Source: Congzhengia minquanensis
Lineage (GTDB): Bacteria; Bacillota; Clostridia; UBA1381; UBA9506
Assembly (NCBI RefSeq): GCF_014384785.1
Contig: NZ_JACRSU010000003.1
Coordinates: forward strand, 124,001-188,000
Length of the DNA: 64,000 nucleotides
Reading direction: 5' to 3'
In this document: piece by piece, positions 1-8,509 of the stretch
How the letters are laid out: each line of letters opens with the position of its first letter
Position numbering within the stretch: position 1 is the first letter of the stretch
Position numbers and translations under genes: made by a program
The notes under the pieces: generated by a model
What the model was told of the DNA's origin: nothing
The model's database searches: none
What the model saw: the letters and a program-made list of their open reading frames with translations, nothing else

Positions 1-465
1 TTTCGCTGCATCGCTCAAATCTGTATTTTTGCTGCGCAGCATCATCATTCCGGATTCTAAATAGGCGTCGGAAAGCTCTAACTGATAGGTGTTTTGTTCA
101 TCGGAATAGACTGCTGCTAAAACCGCAATATCAGCTTGGCCGTTTTCTGCCATTTTTATGGCGTGCATGTAGTCTTTTGCCTCAATATATTCTACTGTTA
201 GGCCTGTTTCTTTCTCAAATCGTCTTATAATATCAACGGCAAGTCCCCGCGGCGCACCATATTTGCCGTCTAACGACGAAATGGGCTGCCAATCGTCTAT
301 CACAGCGGCCTTTACGGTTTTTTTCCGGGTAATATAGTCCTGTTCCTCCGGTGTAAAAGCTTCTCCGGCAATTCCATGCGCGTAGGTAATATTGCCTGCA
401 AGTAAAACAACAAGTGCTGTCCAAACAGAAAGTATTTTTATTGTATCATATATTTTTCTGTTCAT
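1..465 (-). CDS. Extracellular solute-binding protein domain (SBP_bac_3-like), 3' end missing
   Basis: The gene reads leftwards off the window edge; 155 codons are present. It opens with a signal-anchor-like stretch (residues 8-28) and continues into a periplasmic-binding-protein type 3 fold: a strand leading to VIDDWQPIS, then GAPRGLAVDIIRRFEKETG and a segment on the pattern NGQADIAVL. These are hallmarks of family-3 solute-binding domains of polar amino acid ABC transporters and of the sensor domains of some histidine kinases and GGDEF proteins. The missing C-terminus decides between these. I start at the ATG at 465 because AAAGG lies 13 bases upstream. No partner transporter gene is visible. 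Confidence 0.7.
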   Translation of the reverse strand, partial: MNRKIYDTIKILSVWTALVVLLAGNITYAHGIAGEAFTPEEQDYITRKKTVKAAVIDDWQPISSLDGKYGAPRGLAVDIIRRFEKETGLTVEYIEAKDYMHAIKMAENGQADIAVLAAVYSDEQNTYQLELSDAYLESGMMMLRSKNTDLSDAAK

Positions 466-753
466 AACACCATCTGCCTTTCGCGATTGTTATTTGCAAT
501 AAGGTAGCCGTACGCAAAACGTATCTCTTTTTATTATCAACATGAAGCATATGATAATTTTTATCCGCAGCATATTGAAGTATTGTAATTATATCACTCA
601 TTTGTGCAAAAAGCAAGATTGTTATTTTTTCGTTTTGCAGGTAAGGCGAAATAATATAATTGCAGAATAGATTACTGTGATAATAATTTTTATTGGAATT
701 ATTAGAGTTCATATTTAGATAGATTTATAAAATGGCATATAAATGAAAATTAA

Positions 754-787
754 AAAATGTCTGAAAAAGCATTTTTCAGACATTTTT
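754..787 (-). terminator. Rho-independent terminator of melA
   Basis: An inverted repeat built on AAAATGTCTGAAAA and its complement lies 40 bases past the melA stop, with T-rich flanks on both strands. The rest of 466-827 is AT-rich and shows no convincing gene; one short leftward reading frame there overlaps the start of the solute-binding gene and has no family signature. Confidence 0.7.
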
Positions 788-827
788 CATTGATTGGCAA
801 AACAGATTATTCCGCCTGTAACATATT

Positions 828-2150
828 TTATTGATAGTCGCCCAAATAAGTTTTGTTTGCTTCAAACAGTTTGTCTGTCATCTGCTTAATTTCATCTAAC
901 GAGCACACGGCGCTTGTTAAAGGATCCATGCAAACCGCCTGAAAAACCTTGCGCCTGTTTTTCTCCATTGCAGCTTCAACTACCAGGTTTTCCAAACGGG
1001 CGGTGGTGTTCACCAAAATTGCCAGATGGGCCGGAAGATTGCCCACATAAGTTTTGTGGTAGCCGGCCCGGTCAGCAAGCACAGGAATTTCCACACACGC
1101 GTCGCTTGGAAGGTTGGGAATGCAGCCGTCGTTTATCACGTTTCCGTTAAATAGAAAAGGCGTGTGGTCGCCGATTCTGGCGTTAAAAATGTTTGCTGCA
1201 TATTCTTCGCTTTTCTCCAATGAAATCTGATCCACCGGGTTCTCTTCAAGCCACTGGTCAATCTCGTCACGCCAGTGGCCCTCGCGCTCTAAGCGCAAAT
1301 TTAGCGAAAAGGCATAAAGCCCGGGATTCCAGTTGGTGCTGTGGGTGCAATATGTTTCAATGAGATCCGGGCGCTTTCTAAACCATGGATTATATTCCGA
1401 GTTGTGGCCGGAGGATTCGGTTACATAATAATCTAAGTTTAAAAACATGTTATTTCTAACGATTTCCTTATTATAAAATTCTGTATTCTTTAATTTTTCA
1501 CGCAGAAGCGGGTAAAGGTCTTTGCCGCCTCTTTGTAGCTTTAAGTAAAAGGCCTGGTGGTTCACACCGGCGCACAGATAGTCAATTTCCTCTTTCGGAA
1601 CCTCAAGCCATTCGGCCAGCATTTTCACCGTGCCCTGCACACTGTGGCACAGACCGGTAACCTCCACGTCTGTGTAGGTCTGCATGGCCTTGCACAGCAT
1701 AGACATGGGATTTGTGTAGTTTAAAAACACTGCGTTGGGACAATATTTTTTTATATCCCCGCAAATTTCCAGCATTAAGGGAATGTTTCTTAGCGCTCTG
1801 AAAATTCCGGAAACGCTTCGGGTGTCGCCCACGTTGATGTCCACCCCATATTTTTTGGGAATTTCAATGTCGTGCCGCCAAATGTCAATGCCGCCGTTAA
1901 ACACGGTGCACAAAACACCGTCTGCTCCGGTTAACGCCTCTTCTCTGGATAAAGTTGTCGTAAGTTTTGCCGGTTTGTTCGATGCCGTTACAATTCTTTG
2001 GCAGCACTCACAAATTGCCTTAAGTCGCGCAGAGTCTGTGTCCATCAGGCAAAACTCCGCATCATGAAACGCCGGAAAGGTTAGAAGGTCGCGCACGATA
2101 TTCCTTGTAAAAACAAAGCTTCCGGCGCCGATAAATGCAAATTTTTTCAT
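828..2150 (-). CDS. melA: Alpha-galactosidase, glycoside hydrolase family 4
   Basis: 440 residues. GH4 enzymes hydrolyse alpha-galactosides such as melibiose in the cytoplasm by an NAD- and Mn-dependent redox mechanism. The N-terminal Rossmann loop reads GAGSFVFT (8-15). NYTNPMSMLC (144-153), the metal-ligand cysteine in LCHSVQGT (C168) and the histidine in GVNHQAF (H198) are all present, and the TESSGHNSEYNPWF segment closely follows E. coli MelA. A GTG lies nine bases further out, but the AAGGGG ribosome site is correctly spaced only for the ATG at 2150. The gene is divergent from an AraC regulator, the usual arrangement for mel genes. No transporter gene is adjacent. Confidence 0.93.
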   Translation of the reverse strand: MKKFAFIGAGSFVFTRNIVRDLLTFPAFHDAEFCLMDTDSARLKAICECCQRIVTASNKPAKLTTTLSREEALTGADGVLCTVFNGGIDIWRHDIEIPKKYGVDINVGDTRSVSGIFRALRNIPLMLEICGDIKKYCPNAVFLNYTNPMSMLCKAMQTYTDVEVTGLCHSVQGTVKMLAEWLEVPKEEIDYLCAGVNHQAFYLKLQRGGKDLYPLLREKLKNTEFYNKEIVRNNMFLNLDYYVTESSGHNSEYNPWFRKRPDLIETYCTHSTNWNPGLYAFSLNLRLEREGHWRDEIDQWLEENPVDQISLEKSEEYAANIFNARIGDHTPFLFNGNVINDGCIPNLPSDACVEIPVLADRAGYHKTYVGNLPAHLAILVNTTARLENLVVEAAMEKNRRKVFQAVCMDPLTSAVCSLDEIKQMTDKLFEANKTYLGDYQ

Positions 2151-2179
2151 GGTCGTCACCCCTTTTTTTATTTAACTGC

Positions 2180-2208
2180 ATCATATCACAGGAAGATGAA
2201 AAAAACAA
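2180..2208 (-). promoter_or_regulatory. Promoter of melA (weak -35)
   Basis: On the minus strand, TTGTTT (2208-2203), a 17-base spacer and TATGAT (2185-2180). The -10 matches five of six consensus bases and the -35 only three. That fits a promoter needing activation, plausibly by the divergent AraC protein. Confidence 0.55.
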
Positions 2209-2229
2209 TGGAGCATTTTGCTAAATACC

Positions 2230-2258
2230 TGGACAATTATGCTAAAATGATGTATACT
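2230..2258 (+). promoter_or_regulatory. Promoter of the AraC gene at 2276
   Basis: TGGACA (2230-2235), a 17-base spacer and TATACT (2253-2258). The start point would fall almost on the GAGGTGG ribosome site, giving a very short leader. It is back to back with the melA promoter. Confidence 0.6.
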
Positions 2259-2275
2259 GACCCTGAGGTGGTTTT

Positions 2276-3109
2276 ATGGCAGACGAAAAACTTTATATTG
2301 GCGAACAGCAAGATAAATTTAACCAGACATCCTCTGAATATCTTCATGTAAACAGCTGCGGCATTCAGCGGACAATGGGTGCTCCATACCGGGTAATACG
2401 CAAAAACGGGCGGGTAGACTATCACATTTTATATCTTGTGACGGGAGAATGCCGCGCCTGTTACGGCGAAAAAATTTATGTGCTTTCCCCCGGCGGCTTT
2501 GTTTTCTACGAGCCGGGGCACAAACAAGATTATCAGTTTGGAAAGGGCATTGACACAACCTCGTTCTGGGTGCACTTTCATGGCACAGGGGCACCCTCTG
2601 CCGTTGCAGACTGCGGCATTTCGCCCGGCCCTCATTTGAGGGCCAAAAACAGCAGTGCGGAACACTTTTTTCAGCTGATGGTGAAAACGTTTTATCCCGG
2701 CGGCGAAATTTTTAAAACACGCCTGAACGGACTGCTGTTAATGCTGCTGTCTGAGCTGGGGGAAACAAAGAAGCAAGCCGCTGTTTTGGACAAAATTGCA
2801 GAGGCGGTAAGCTTTATCCATTTAAACTACTATCTTCCGATTGACATAAACATGCTAGCAAAAATGAGCAATTTGAGCCGTAGCAGGTTTTTGCATGTAT
2901 TTAAAGAGCAAATGGGCACATCGCCGCTTCAGTATCAACAACGGTTTAAAATGGAAAAGGCCAAGGAGCTTCTTTCGGTTGGCAGCCTGTCCGTTTCCCA
3001 GGTGTCTGCCATGGTGGGATTTGATGACCCTTTTTATTTCAGCAGGGCGTTTAAAAACTGTGTCGGCATGCCCCCGTCTGCATTTCGGAAGAAACACGGT
3101 GAGAAATAA
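2276..3109 (+). CDS. AraC family transcriptional regulator with cupin sensor domain
   Basis: 277 residues. An N-terminal cupin-like beta domain (about 20-150, with LSPGGFVFYEPGHKQDY) probably senses a sugar. The C-terminal double helix-turn-helix (about 170-272) contains NLSRSRFLHVFKEQMGTSPL and the family signature VSAMVGFDDPFYFSRAFKN. It starts at the ATG at 2276 behind GAGGTGG. Divergent transcription from melA suggests that it controls alpha-galactoside use; this is inferred from position only. Confidence 0.9.
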   Translation: MADEKLYIGEQQDKFNQTSSEYLHVNSCGIQRTMGAPYRVIRKNGRVDYHILYLVTGECRACYGEKIYVLSPGGFVFYEPGHKQDYQFGKGIDTTSFWVHFHGTGAPSAVADCGISPGPHLRAKNSSAEHFFQLMVKTFYPGGEIFKTRLNGLLLMLLSELGETKKQAAVLDKIAEAVSFIHLNYYLPIDINMLAKMSNLSRSRFLHVFKEQMGTSPLQYQQRFKMEKAKELLSVGSLSVSQVSAMVGFDDPFYFSRAFKNCVGMPPSAFRKKHGEK

Positions 3110-3137
3110 AAAAAAGCCGGAGCAAATCAGCTCCGGC
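3108..3137 (-). terminator. Terminator of the 3149-4264 operon
   Basis: Stem GCCGGAGC (3116-3123) / GCTCCGGC (3130-3137). The eight As at 3108-3115 make a U-tract on the minus strand. There is no T-run on the plus side, so it mainly ends the leftward transcript. Confidence 0.8.
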
Positions 3138-3148
3138 AGAGGAAGGGG

Positions 3149-3481
3149 TTATCTTAAAATCGTTTGTGTTCTTCTGCCCGGCGCGTTTAATGACGGGCTG
3201 ATGGTTTGGCCGCTTTGATTTGTGTTGGGAAACCCAGCATTTTGAGGAGCAGTTTGCATCTCGCTCTCTAAAACGGCTTCTCTTGCGTGCATAGGGTCTT
3301 TAAAAACGCGGATAAACAAAATGTTGTCAATGCACCCGGCGGTTAAATCACCGTTTACTTCTAAAACGATTGCATTTTCTGCAATTCCCACAATTTCGCC
3401 GATAACTTTTTCTTTCAGTCCTAAATTCGAGAAAATAATTTCTGCCGTACTGCCTACATTGCCACTTAAAAATCTGCGCAT
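3149..3481 (-). CDS. Conserved small protein of unknown function
   Basis: 110 residues. The first 60 read as a compact beta-rich domain (GEIVGIAENAIVLEVNGDLT followed by a hydrophobic strand), suggestive of an SH3- or Sm-like barrel. The C-terminal 45 residues are polar and Gln/Asn/Pro-rich, so probably disordered. I choose the ATG at 3481 rather than the adjacent GTG because AAAGGA is seven bases away. It lies 18 bases downstream of the deacetylase gene and shares its terminator, so the two are probably co-transcribed. A sporulation or envelope role can only be guessed from that neighbour. Confidence 0.6.
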   Translation of the reverse strand: MRRFLSGNVGSTAEIIFSNLGLKEKVIGEIVGIAENAIVLEVNGDLTAGCIDNILFIRVFKDPMHAREAVLESEMQTAPQNAGFPNTNQSGQTISPSLNAPGRRTQTILR

Positions 3482-3499
3482 CACAATTTCCTTTCCTGG

Positions 3500-4264
3500 T
3501 TAATTTAGAATTTGTTTGCCTGAATGGTCTATGGTGTAATTGTCTTTATAAATCAGGTCTGAAGCTTTTACAAAGGTAAACCCATCGGCCTGAAGCTTTT
3601 CAATCACCTGCGGCAAAGCCTCCGGCGTGTTTTTTGCTCCGTTGTGAAACAGCATAATAGATCCGGGCTTCACCCGGTTGGTAACGCGGGCGGTGATGTC
3701 TGCCGCAGATAGATTTTTCCAGTCTAAACTGTCAACGTCCCACTGAAGCACAAACATGCTTTGGTTTTGCGCCTCTTTAATCACTGCGTTGTTATACTCG
3801 CCATAAGGTCCGCGGAACAAAATGGGGCGCGTGCCGGTTAAATTTTCTATTTTGTCATTGCATTTTGAAATTTCTTCTTTTATTTTTGTGTCGGAAAGCT
3901 GGTCAATGTGGGGGTGCGTGTCTGAATGGTTCATAATTTCGTGCCCCGCGTCATGAAATTTTTTTACTGATTCGGGATATTTTTCCACCCAGCTGCCCAC
4001 CATGAAAAACGTAGCCGGCACGTTATATTTTTTTAAAATGTTAATTAAAACATCAGTATCGGCGTCGTCCCACGCGGCGTCGAAGGTGAGGGCACAAACC
4101 TTTTCGTTCCCTTTTTCCACACTGTAAATGGGCAAAAGCTTATCCCCGCCGTCATTCCACACGTCGGCGCTCTGCAGAGTGCCGATGGTAAGAATGCACA
4201 CGGCGCAAAAAATCAGCGCCAGGTAAGACACCGCTCTTTTTTTGTTCATAACAAAAACTTTCAT
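3500..4264 (-). CDS. Polysaccharide deacetylase, PdaB-like (NodB homology domain)
   Basis: 254 residues. An N-terminal signal anchor (about 9-28) precedes a NodB domain. Carbohydrate esterase 4 motifs are visible: LTFDAAWDDAD (motif 1, sporulation-type variant), HSDTHPH (zinc-binding HxxxH) and RGPYGEYN (motif 3), followed by LQWDVDSLDW. In endospore formers, PdaB-type proteins act on peptidoglycan or a related glycan during sporulation. The ATG at 4264 has AAGGTG nine bases upstream; longer frames have no ribosome site. It forms an operon with the small gene at 3149. Confidence 0.88.
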   Translation of the reverse strand: MKVFVMNKKRAVSYLALIFCAVCILTIGTLQSADVWNDGGDKLLPIYSVEKGNEKVCALTFDAAWDDADTDVLINILKKYNVPATFFMVGSWVEKYPESVKKFHDAGHEIMNHSDTHPHIDQLSDTKIKEEISKCNDKIENLTGTRPILFRGPYGEYNNAVIKEAQNQSMFVLQWDVDSLDWKNLSAADITARVTNRVKPGSIMLFHNGAKNTPEALPQVIEKLQADGFTFVKASDLIYKDNYTIDHSGKQILN

Positions 4265-4296
4265 TTCTTCACACACCTTTTTTGAAAAGTAAAATA

Positions 4297-4326
4297 AAAA
4301 TGTGCCATCAAATGACAGCACATTTT
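4297..4326 (-). terminator. Terminator of argG
   Basis: AAAATGTGC and GCACATTTT form a stem with a 12-base loop about 50 bases past the argG stop, with T-rich sequence following on the minus strand. It overlaps the leader of the deacetylase gene. Confidence 0.6.
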
Positions 4327-4372
4327 ATCATTCGTATAGTTCATTTCTATTCGGTGCGGAAATGAATTATGC

Positions 4373-5596
4373 TTAATATTCTATTTTTCTTCCTGCCCTT
4401 TTGTCAAGCTTTGCTTTCACTGCAATGGGAAGGCCAAACAGGTTGATAAAGCCGGCAGAGTCCGCCTGGTTATAATCTTCGTCCTCGCCGAAGGAGGCCG
4501 TCAGCTCATCATAAAGCGTGTAGGGGCTTGTAACGCCTGCGTTTATGATGTTGCCCTTGTAAAGCTTTAGCTTTACATCGCCGGTAACGGTTTTCTGGGT
4601 TTCGTCAACAAAGGCGCAAATCGCCTTGCAAAGAGGCGTGAACCACTGGCCGTTGTAAACAATGTCCGCCATCTTCTGGCTTACCATTGCCTTAAAGTGC
4701 GTGGTTTCCTTGTCTAAGCAAATGGTTTCCAGCACTTCATGGGCGTGGTAAAGAATGGTGCCGCCTGGTGTTTCATACACGCCGCGGCTCTTCATGCCCA
4801 CAAGCCTGTTTTCCACCACGTCGAAAATGCCAATGCCGTTTTTTCCGCCCAGTTCGTTCAACTTTTTAATCATTGAAACGCCGTCTAAGGCTTCGCCGTT
4901 TAACTTCACCGGAATGCCCTGTTCAAACGAAATGGTAACATAGGTGGGTTCGTCCGGCGCCTTTTCGGGGGAAACGCCCATCTCTAAAATTTTATCAAAC
5001 ATGGGCTCGTTGGCGGGGTCTTCTAAATCCAGCCCCTCGTGGGAGAGGTGCCAAAGGTTTTTATCCTTGGAATAGTTGGTTTCCCGGGTGATTTTTAAGG
5101 GAATATTGTGCGCCTCAGCATAATCAATTTCGTCATCACGGGATTTAATATCCCAAATACGCCAGGGGGCGATGATGTCTAAATCCGGGTCGAACGCTTT
5201 TATGCCCAGCTCAAAACGCACCTGGTCGTTGCCCTTACCGGTGCAGCCGTGGCAAATGGCGTCTGCGCCCTCTTTGTGGGCGATTTCTACCAGCCTTTTT
5301 GCAATGATGGGGCGGGCAAAAGACGTTCCCAAAAGATATCCCTCATATTTTGCGCCGGCCTTTAACGTGGGCCAGATAAAATCTTCTACAAATTCTTTAT
5401 TTAAATCCTCTATGTAAAGTTTGCTAGCGCCGGTTTTTATGGCCTTTTCCTGCAATCCGTCCAGTTCGGTACCCTGTCCCACATCCGCTGCCACGGCAAT
5501 TACTTCGCAGCCATAGTTTTCTTTCAGCCACGGAATAATAATTGAGGTGTCCAGTCCGCCGGAATATGCCAAAACCACTTTGTTGTATTGTTTCAT
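4373..5596 (-). CDS. argG: Argininosuccinate synthase
   Basis: 407 residues, the normal family length. It catalyses the ATP-dependent joining of citrulline and aspartate in arginine synthesis. The PP-loop AYSGGLDTS is at 10-18, and the conserved [14 protein letters not shown] and APWR segments are present. The ATG at 5596 is preceded by AAGGAAG. argH, its usual partner, is not in the window and the gene is transcribed alone. A promoter with perfect -35 and -10 boxes and possible ArgR sites lie upstream. Confidence 0.97.
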   Translation of the reverse strand: MKQYNKVVLAYSGGLDTSIIIPWLKENYGCEVIAVAADVGQGTELDGLQEKAIKTGASKLYIEDLNKEFVEDFIWPTLKAGAKYEGYLLGTSFARPIIAKRLVEIAHKEGADAICHGCTGKGNDQVRFELGIKAFDPDLDIIAPWRIWDIKSRDDEIDYAEAHNIPLKITRETNYSKDKNLWHLSHEGLDLEDPANEPMFDKILEMGVSPEKAPDEPTYVTISFEQGIPVKLNGEALDGVSMIKKLNELGGKNGIGIFDVVENRLVGMKSRGVYETPGGTILYHAHEVLETICLDKETTHFKAMVSQKMADIVYNGQWFTPLCKAICAFVDETQKTVTGDVKLKLYKGNIINAGVTSPYTLYDELTASFGEDEDYNQADSAGFINLFGLPIAVKAKLDKRAGRKIEY

Positions 5597-5641
5597 TTTT
5601 TTTATTCTTCCTTTCAAGTTAAAAATCATTTTCTATTTATT

Positions 5642-5669
5642 ATTATACAGTTTAAATTCAAATTGTCAA
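5642..5669 (-). promoter_or_regulatory. Promoter of argG
   Basis: Minus strand: TTGACA (5669-5664), 16-base spacer, TATAAT (5647-5642). Both hexamers are perfect. Confidence 0.7.
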
Positions 5670-5740
5670 GGCTTTTTCCTGAGAAAATTGTATTTTTATG
5701 CATAATAACATGAATAATATGCATTTAAATTTACTGCTTG

Positions 5741-5754
5741 TGCATTTTTATGCA
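5741..5754. promoter_or_regulatory. ARG-box-like palindrome (possible ArgR operator)
   Basis: TGCAT-TTTT-ATGCA has the layout of an ARG box (TGNAT, four bases, ATNCA). A poorer copy, TGAATAATATGCA, lies at 5711-5723. They sit upstream of the argG -35 box and just before the serpin -35 box. The assignment is by pattern only. Confidence 0.4.
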
Positions 5755-5767
5755 AATAATCATTCAG

Positions 5768-5796
5768 TTGCGTCTTTTTTTCTTTTGTGATAAAAT
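5768..5796 (+). promoter_or_regulatory. Promoter of the serpin gene
   Basis: TTGCGT, 17-base spacer, TAAAAT, about 75 bases before the start codon. Confidence 0.5.
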
Positions 5797-5871
5797 AGTA
5801 ATAATTTGGAACTTATTTTATTTCGTTTCGTCTAAATTAGAGTAATGAAAAAAATTTGGAGGTACATAAAA

Positions 5872-7653
5872 ATGAAAAAGTTATTTGCTTTGTGTTTGGC
5901 AGCCGTTTTGCTGCTGTCGTTGAGCATCCCTTGTTTAGCGGCAGAAACCATGCTTGCCCGCGGGGAAATCCCGCCTTTAACAGTGAACAGCGTAGAGGCG
6001 GCGGGTTTAAAAACTTTGGGTATTTTAAAGGGAACGGATAGTGGTATGGAGTTAGATCGCAATGTAACCCGGGCGGAAGCGGTGATGTTGATTTGGCGAA
6101 CCACAGGCACAGCGTTTAACGACATTGGCTATCTAGAGCCGTCTTTTTCCGACATTAGCGGCCACTGGGCGGAGGACGCAATTGAAAAGTTTTACCATGC
6201 TGGATTTGTAGACGGCACCAGTGAAACAACCTTTGAGCCGGACCGGTTTGTGACGGGTCAGGAGTTTGTGAAAATTCTGCTCACGGTGATGGGCTATGAG
6301 GGCGTAACGCTGGAAAACGCTTATGAAAAGGGCAAGGAAATAGACTTTTTATTAAACAACTTTACAAAAAGCGTGGTTTTTAACAACGAAACGCTTTTGC
6401 GCGGCGACACGGCCCGGCTGTGCTTCAATGCCCTTACAGCAAAATTGCCGGAGGGGAAAATGCTTTACAAAAAGCTCATTGAAAACGGGCTGTATGAAGA
6501 AAGTGATTTTGTAGGTGTGCTCCACGGCGGAAGCCCGGCGGCATATCAGGAAAATTTCGTGGATAAGCTAAACGCTCAAATGCCGAAGGACAAAAATTAC
6601 ATGTTTTCTCCCTTGTCAATTAAGATGGCTTTCGCTATGGCGGCAAACGGCGCAGGCGGAGAAACAAAATCGCAGATTTTAAACACCCTGGAAATTGATG
6701 ACTTAAACGCTTATAACCAGAAATCAAAAGAACTGATTGCACACTACAATCAATCGGAGCTTTTAAAATTTAACGTGGCAAATTCTATTTGGATTAACAA
6801 AGACAGAATGTCCCTTGACTTTACCGAAACCTTTAAAAAAACGGTTCAGGAGTTTTATAACGCCGAGGCAAATTCGGTGACAAACGACACGGCGTTAGCG
6901 GCCATTAACGGCTGGGTGGACCAGCAGACCAACGGAAAAATTAAAGAGATTATTACAACGAACGAAATTGAAGCACTTTTGTTAAATGCAATTTATTTTA
7001 AAGGCACCTGGGAAAATGAATTTCATGAAAACGCTACGAAAAAAGATACATTTACCGACCGGAACGGACAGCAGTCCCAACTTGATTTTATGAACCGGAC
7101 GGGCTATATGAAGTATTATAAAAACGATGATGTGGAGATTGTTGAACTGCCGTATAAAAACAGCGCGGCGCATTTAGATGAAAACGGCGAATATACAGGG
7201 GTTGACCGGTATGATTTTGACGTTTCCATGTATGCCGTAAAGGGAACTTACCGAGATGGGATACTGAAAGACTTAGCGGAAAACGAAAAGCTGAAATCGG
7301 AATTCGTAGCTTTAAGCATTCCCAAATTCAAAATTGAGTATGAAACAGAATTAAACAACTGCATGCAAAATTTGGGCATTAAAGACGCTTTTATTTATAA
7401 AACCGCCGATTTTGATCCAATGATTGAAAATGGTATGGGTGAATATTTTATTAAGGATTCTCTTCACAAAACCTATATTGAAATAGATGAAAAGGGTACC
7501 GAGGCCGCGGCGGTAACATCAATTGGAATGGCAGGATCTTCACTTCCACCGCAGCCGATCGACGTTAAATTCAACGAGCCATTCACCTTTGTAATTCGTG
7601 ATAACATCAGCGGTGAAGTTTTGTTTTTGGGCGAATTCTCCTTTGCAAAATAA
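5872..7653 (+). CDS. Secreted SLH-domain serpin (serine protease inhibitor)
   Basis: 593 residues. A signal peptide (1-24, LAAVLLLSLSIPCLA) is followed by one degenerate and one clear S-layer homology module (about 38-75 and 83-135, FSDISGHWAEDAIEKF), which bind cell-wall polymer. A complete serpin domain runs from about 218 to 593. The reactive-centre hinge GTEAAAVTS begins at G542, and the C-terminal serpin signature FNEPFTFVIRD...GEVLFLGEF is intact. Aligning the hinge with alpha-1-antitrypsin puts P1-P1' at Ser556-Ser557. The small hinge residues predict an inhibitory serpin that traps a protease. GGAGGT eight bases upstream supports the ATG at 5872. It is transcribed alone or with the downstream AraC gene. 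Confidence 0.93.
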   Translation: MKKLFALCLAAVLLLSLSIPCLAAETMLARGEIPPLTVNSVEAAGLKTLGILKGTDSGMELDRNVTRAEAVMLIWRTTGTAFNDIGYLEPSFSDISGHWAEDAIEKFYHAGFVDGTSETTFEPDRFVTGQEFVKILLTVMGYEGVTLENAYEKGKEIDFLLNNFTKSVVFNNETLLRGDTARLCFNALTAKLPEGKMLYKKLIENGLYEESDFVGVLHGGSPAAYQENFVDKLNAQMPKDKNYMFSPLSIKMAFAMAANGAGGETKSQILNTLEIDDLNAYNQKSKELIAHYNQSELLKFNVANSIWINKDRMSLDFTETFKKTVQEFYNAEANSVTNDTALAAINGWVDQQTNGKIKEIITTNEIEALLLNAIYFKGTWENEFHENATKKDTFTDRNGQQSQLDFMNRTGYMKYYKNDDVEIVELPYKNSAAHLDENGEYTGVDRYDFDVSMYAVKGTYRDGILKDLAENEKLKSEFVALSIPKFKIEYETELNNCMQNLGIKDAFIYKTADFDPMIENGMGEYFIKDSLHKTYIEIDEKGTEAAAVTSIGMAGSSLPPQPIDVKFNEPFTFVIRDNISGEVLFLGEFSFAK

Positions 7654-7680
7654 AGCCTATTTGAGAAAAGCGGTGGTTTC

Positions 7681-8496
7681 ATGGAATTATTCCATCTGTT
7701 AGACATTTCAAAAAGCATCTCTGTTATGGAGGTGGGGAGACAGGAGTGTCCGCCGGGGCACGCTTGGTCGCTTTATCTGTTAGACCGCACGGTAATTCAC
7801 TACGTTGAAAGCGGCAAGGGCACCTATGTTTGCAGCGGCAAGACCTTTCACCTAAAAAAAGGCGACGCATTTTACATCCCCACCCACACCCGGGGGCGCT
7901 ATCAGGCGGATGAAGCCGACCCGTGGCGCTACACTTGGATTTATTTCGGCGGCAATACCGGCGATAAATTTTATGAGGATTTGGGACTATCAAAAGCAGC
8001 GCCCATTTACACTAGTAGCAATCCCGAGCTGGTGAATGAATCCATTGGCCGATTGGAGCAGCAGGCAGCGGCCGGCGGCACCTACGCCGTTATGAGCGGC
8101 CTATACAGCGTTCTGGACGCAATGACGGTACATAATAGCAATCAGGCGTTGGGTAAAAGGAAAAGCGGGGAGGAATATGTCGCTGCCTGCAAAAGCTACA
8201 TTATGTCCAAAAGCTGTGAAAAAATAACTGTAAGTGATTTGTGCGGTCTGGTGAAAATTGATAGAACGTATCTTTACCGTTTGTTTCAAGAACACTTTAA
8301 AATGGGGCCGAAGGAATATATTTTAAAAACAAAACTGGATATGGCCAGCCAGCTGCTGACGGAAAGCCCGCTTTCTGTTTCCGAAGTGGCGGGATTGGTG
8401 GGATATGAAGACCCCTTTGCGTTTTCTAAACAGTTTAAACAGCATTTTGGGGTTTCGCCGAAAGAGTATGGCGCAAAACATAAAAATTTAAAATAA
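7681..8496 (+). CDS. AraC family transcriptional regulator with cupin domain
   Basis: 271 residues. The N-terminal cupin (about 40-120) holds VESGKGTYVC and LKKGDAFYIPTHTRGRY. The C-terminal AraC helix-turn-helix pair (about 165-265) holds KIDRTYLYRLFQEHFKMGPK and VAGLVGYEDPFAFSKQFKQ. It begins at the ATG at 7681 behind GCGGTGG, 27 bases after the serpin stop. It lies 13 bases ahead of the HAD phosphatase gene, so those two probably share a transcript. The effector is unknown. Confidence 0.88.
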   Translation: MELFHLLDISKSISVMEVGRQECPPGHAWSLYLLDRTVIHYVESGKGTYVCSGKTFHLKKGDAFYIPTHTRGRYQADEADPWRYTWIYFGGNTGDKFYEDLGLSKAAPIYTSSNPELVNESIGRLEQQAAAGGTYAVMSGLYSVLDAMTVHNSNQALGKRKSGEEYVAACKSYIMSKSCEKITVSDLCGLVKIDRTYLYRLFQEHFKMGPKEYILKTKLDMASQLLTESPLSVSEVAGLVGYEDPFAFSKQFKQHFGVSPKEYGAKHKNLK

Positions 8497-8509
8497 AGGA
8501 AGGTAACAC

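Noticed and set aside
446..712. Leftward 88-codon frame upstream of the solute-binding protein
   Set aside because: It overlaps the better-supported gene start, is low-complexity Asn-rich and has no ribosome site.
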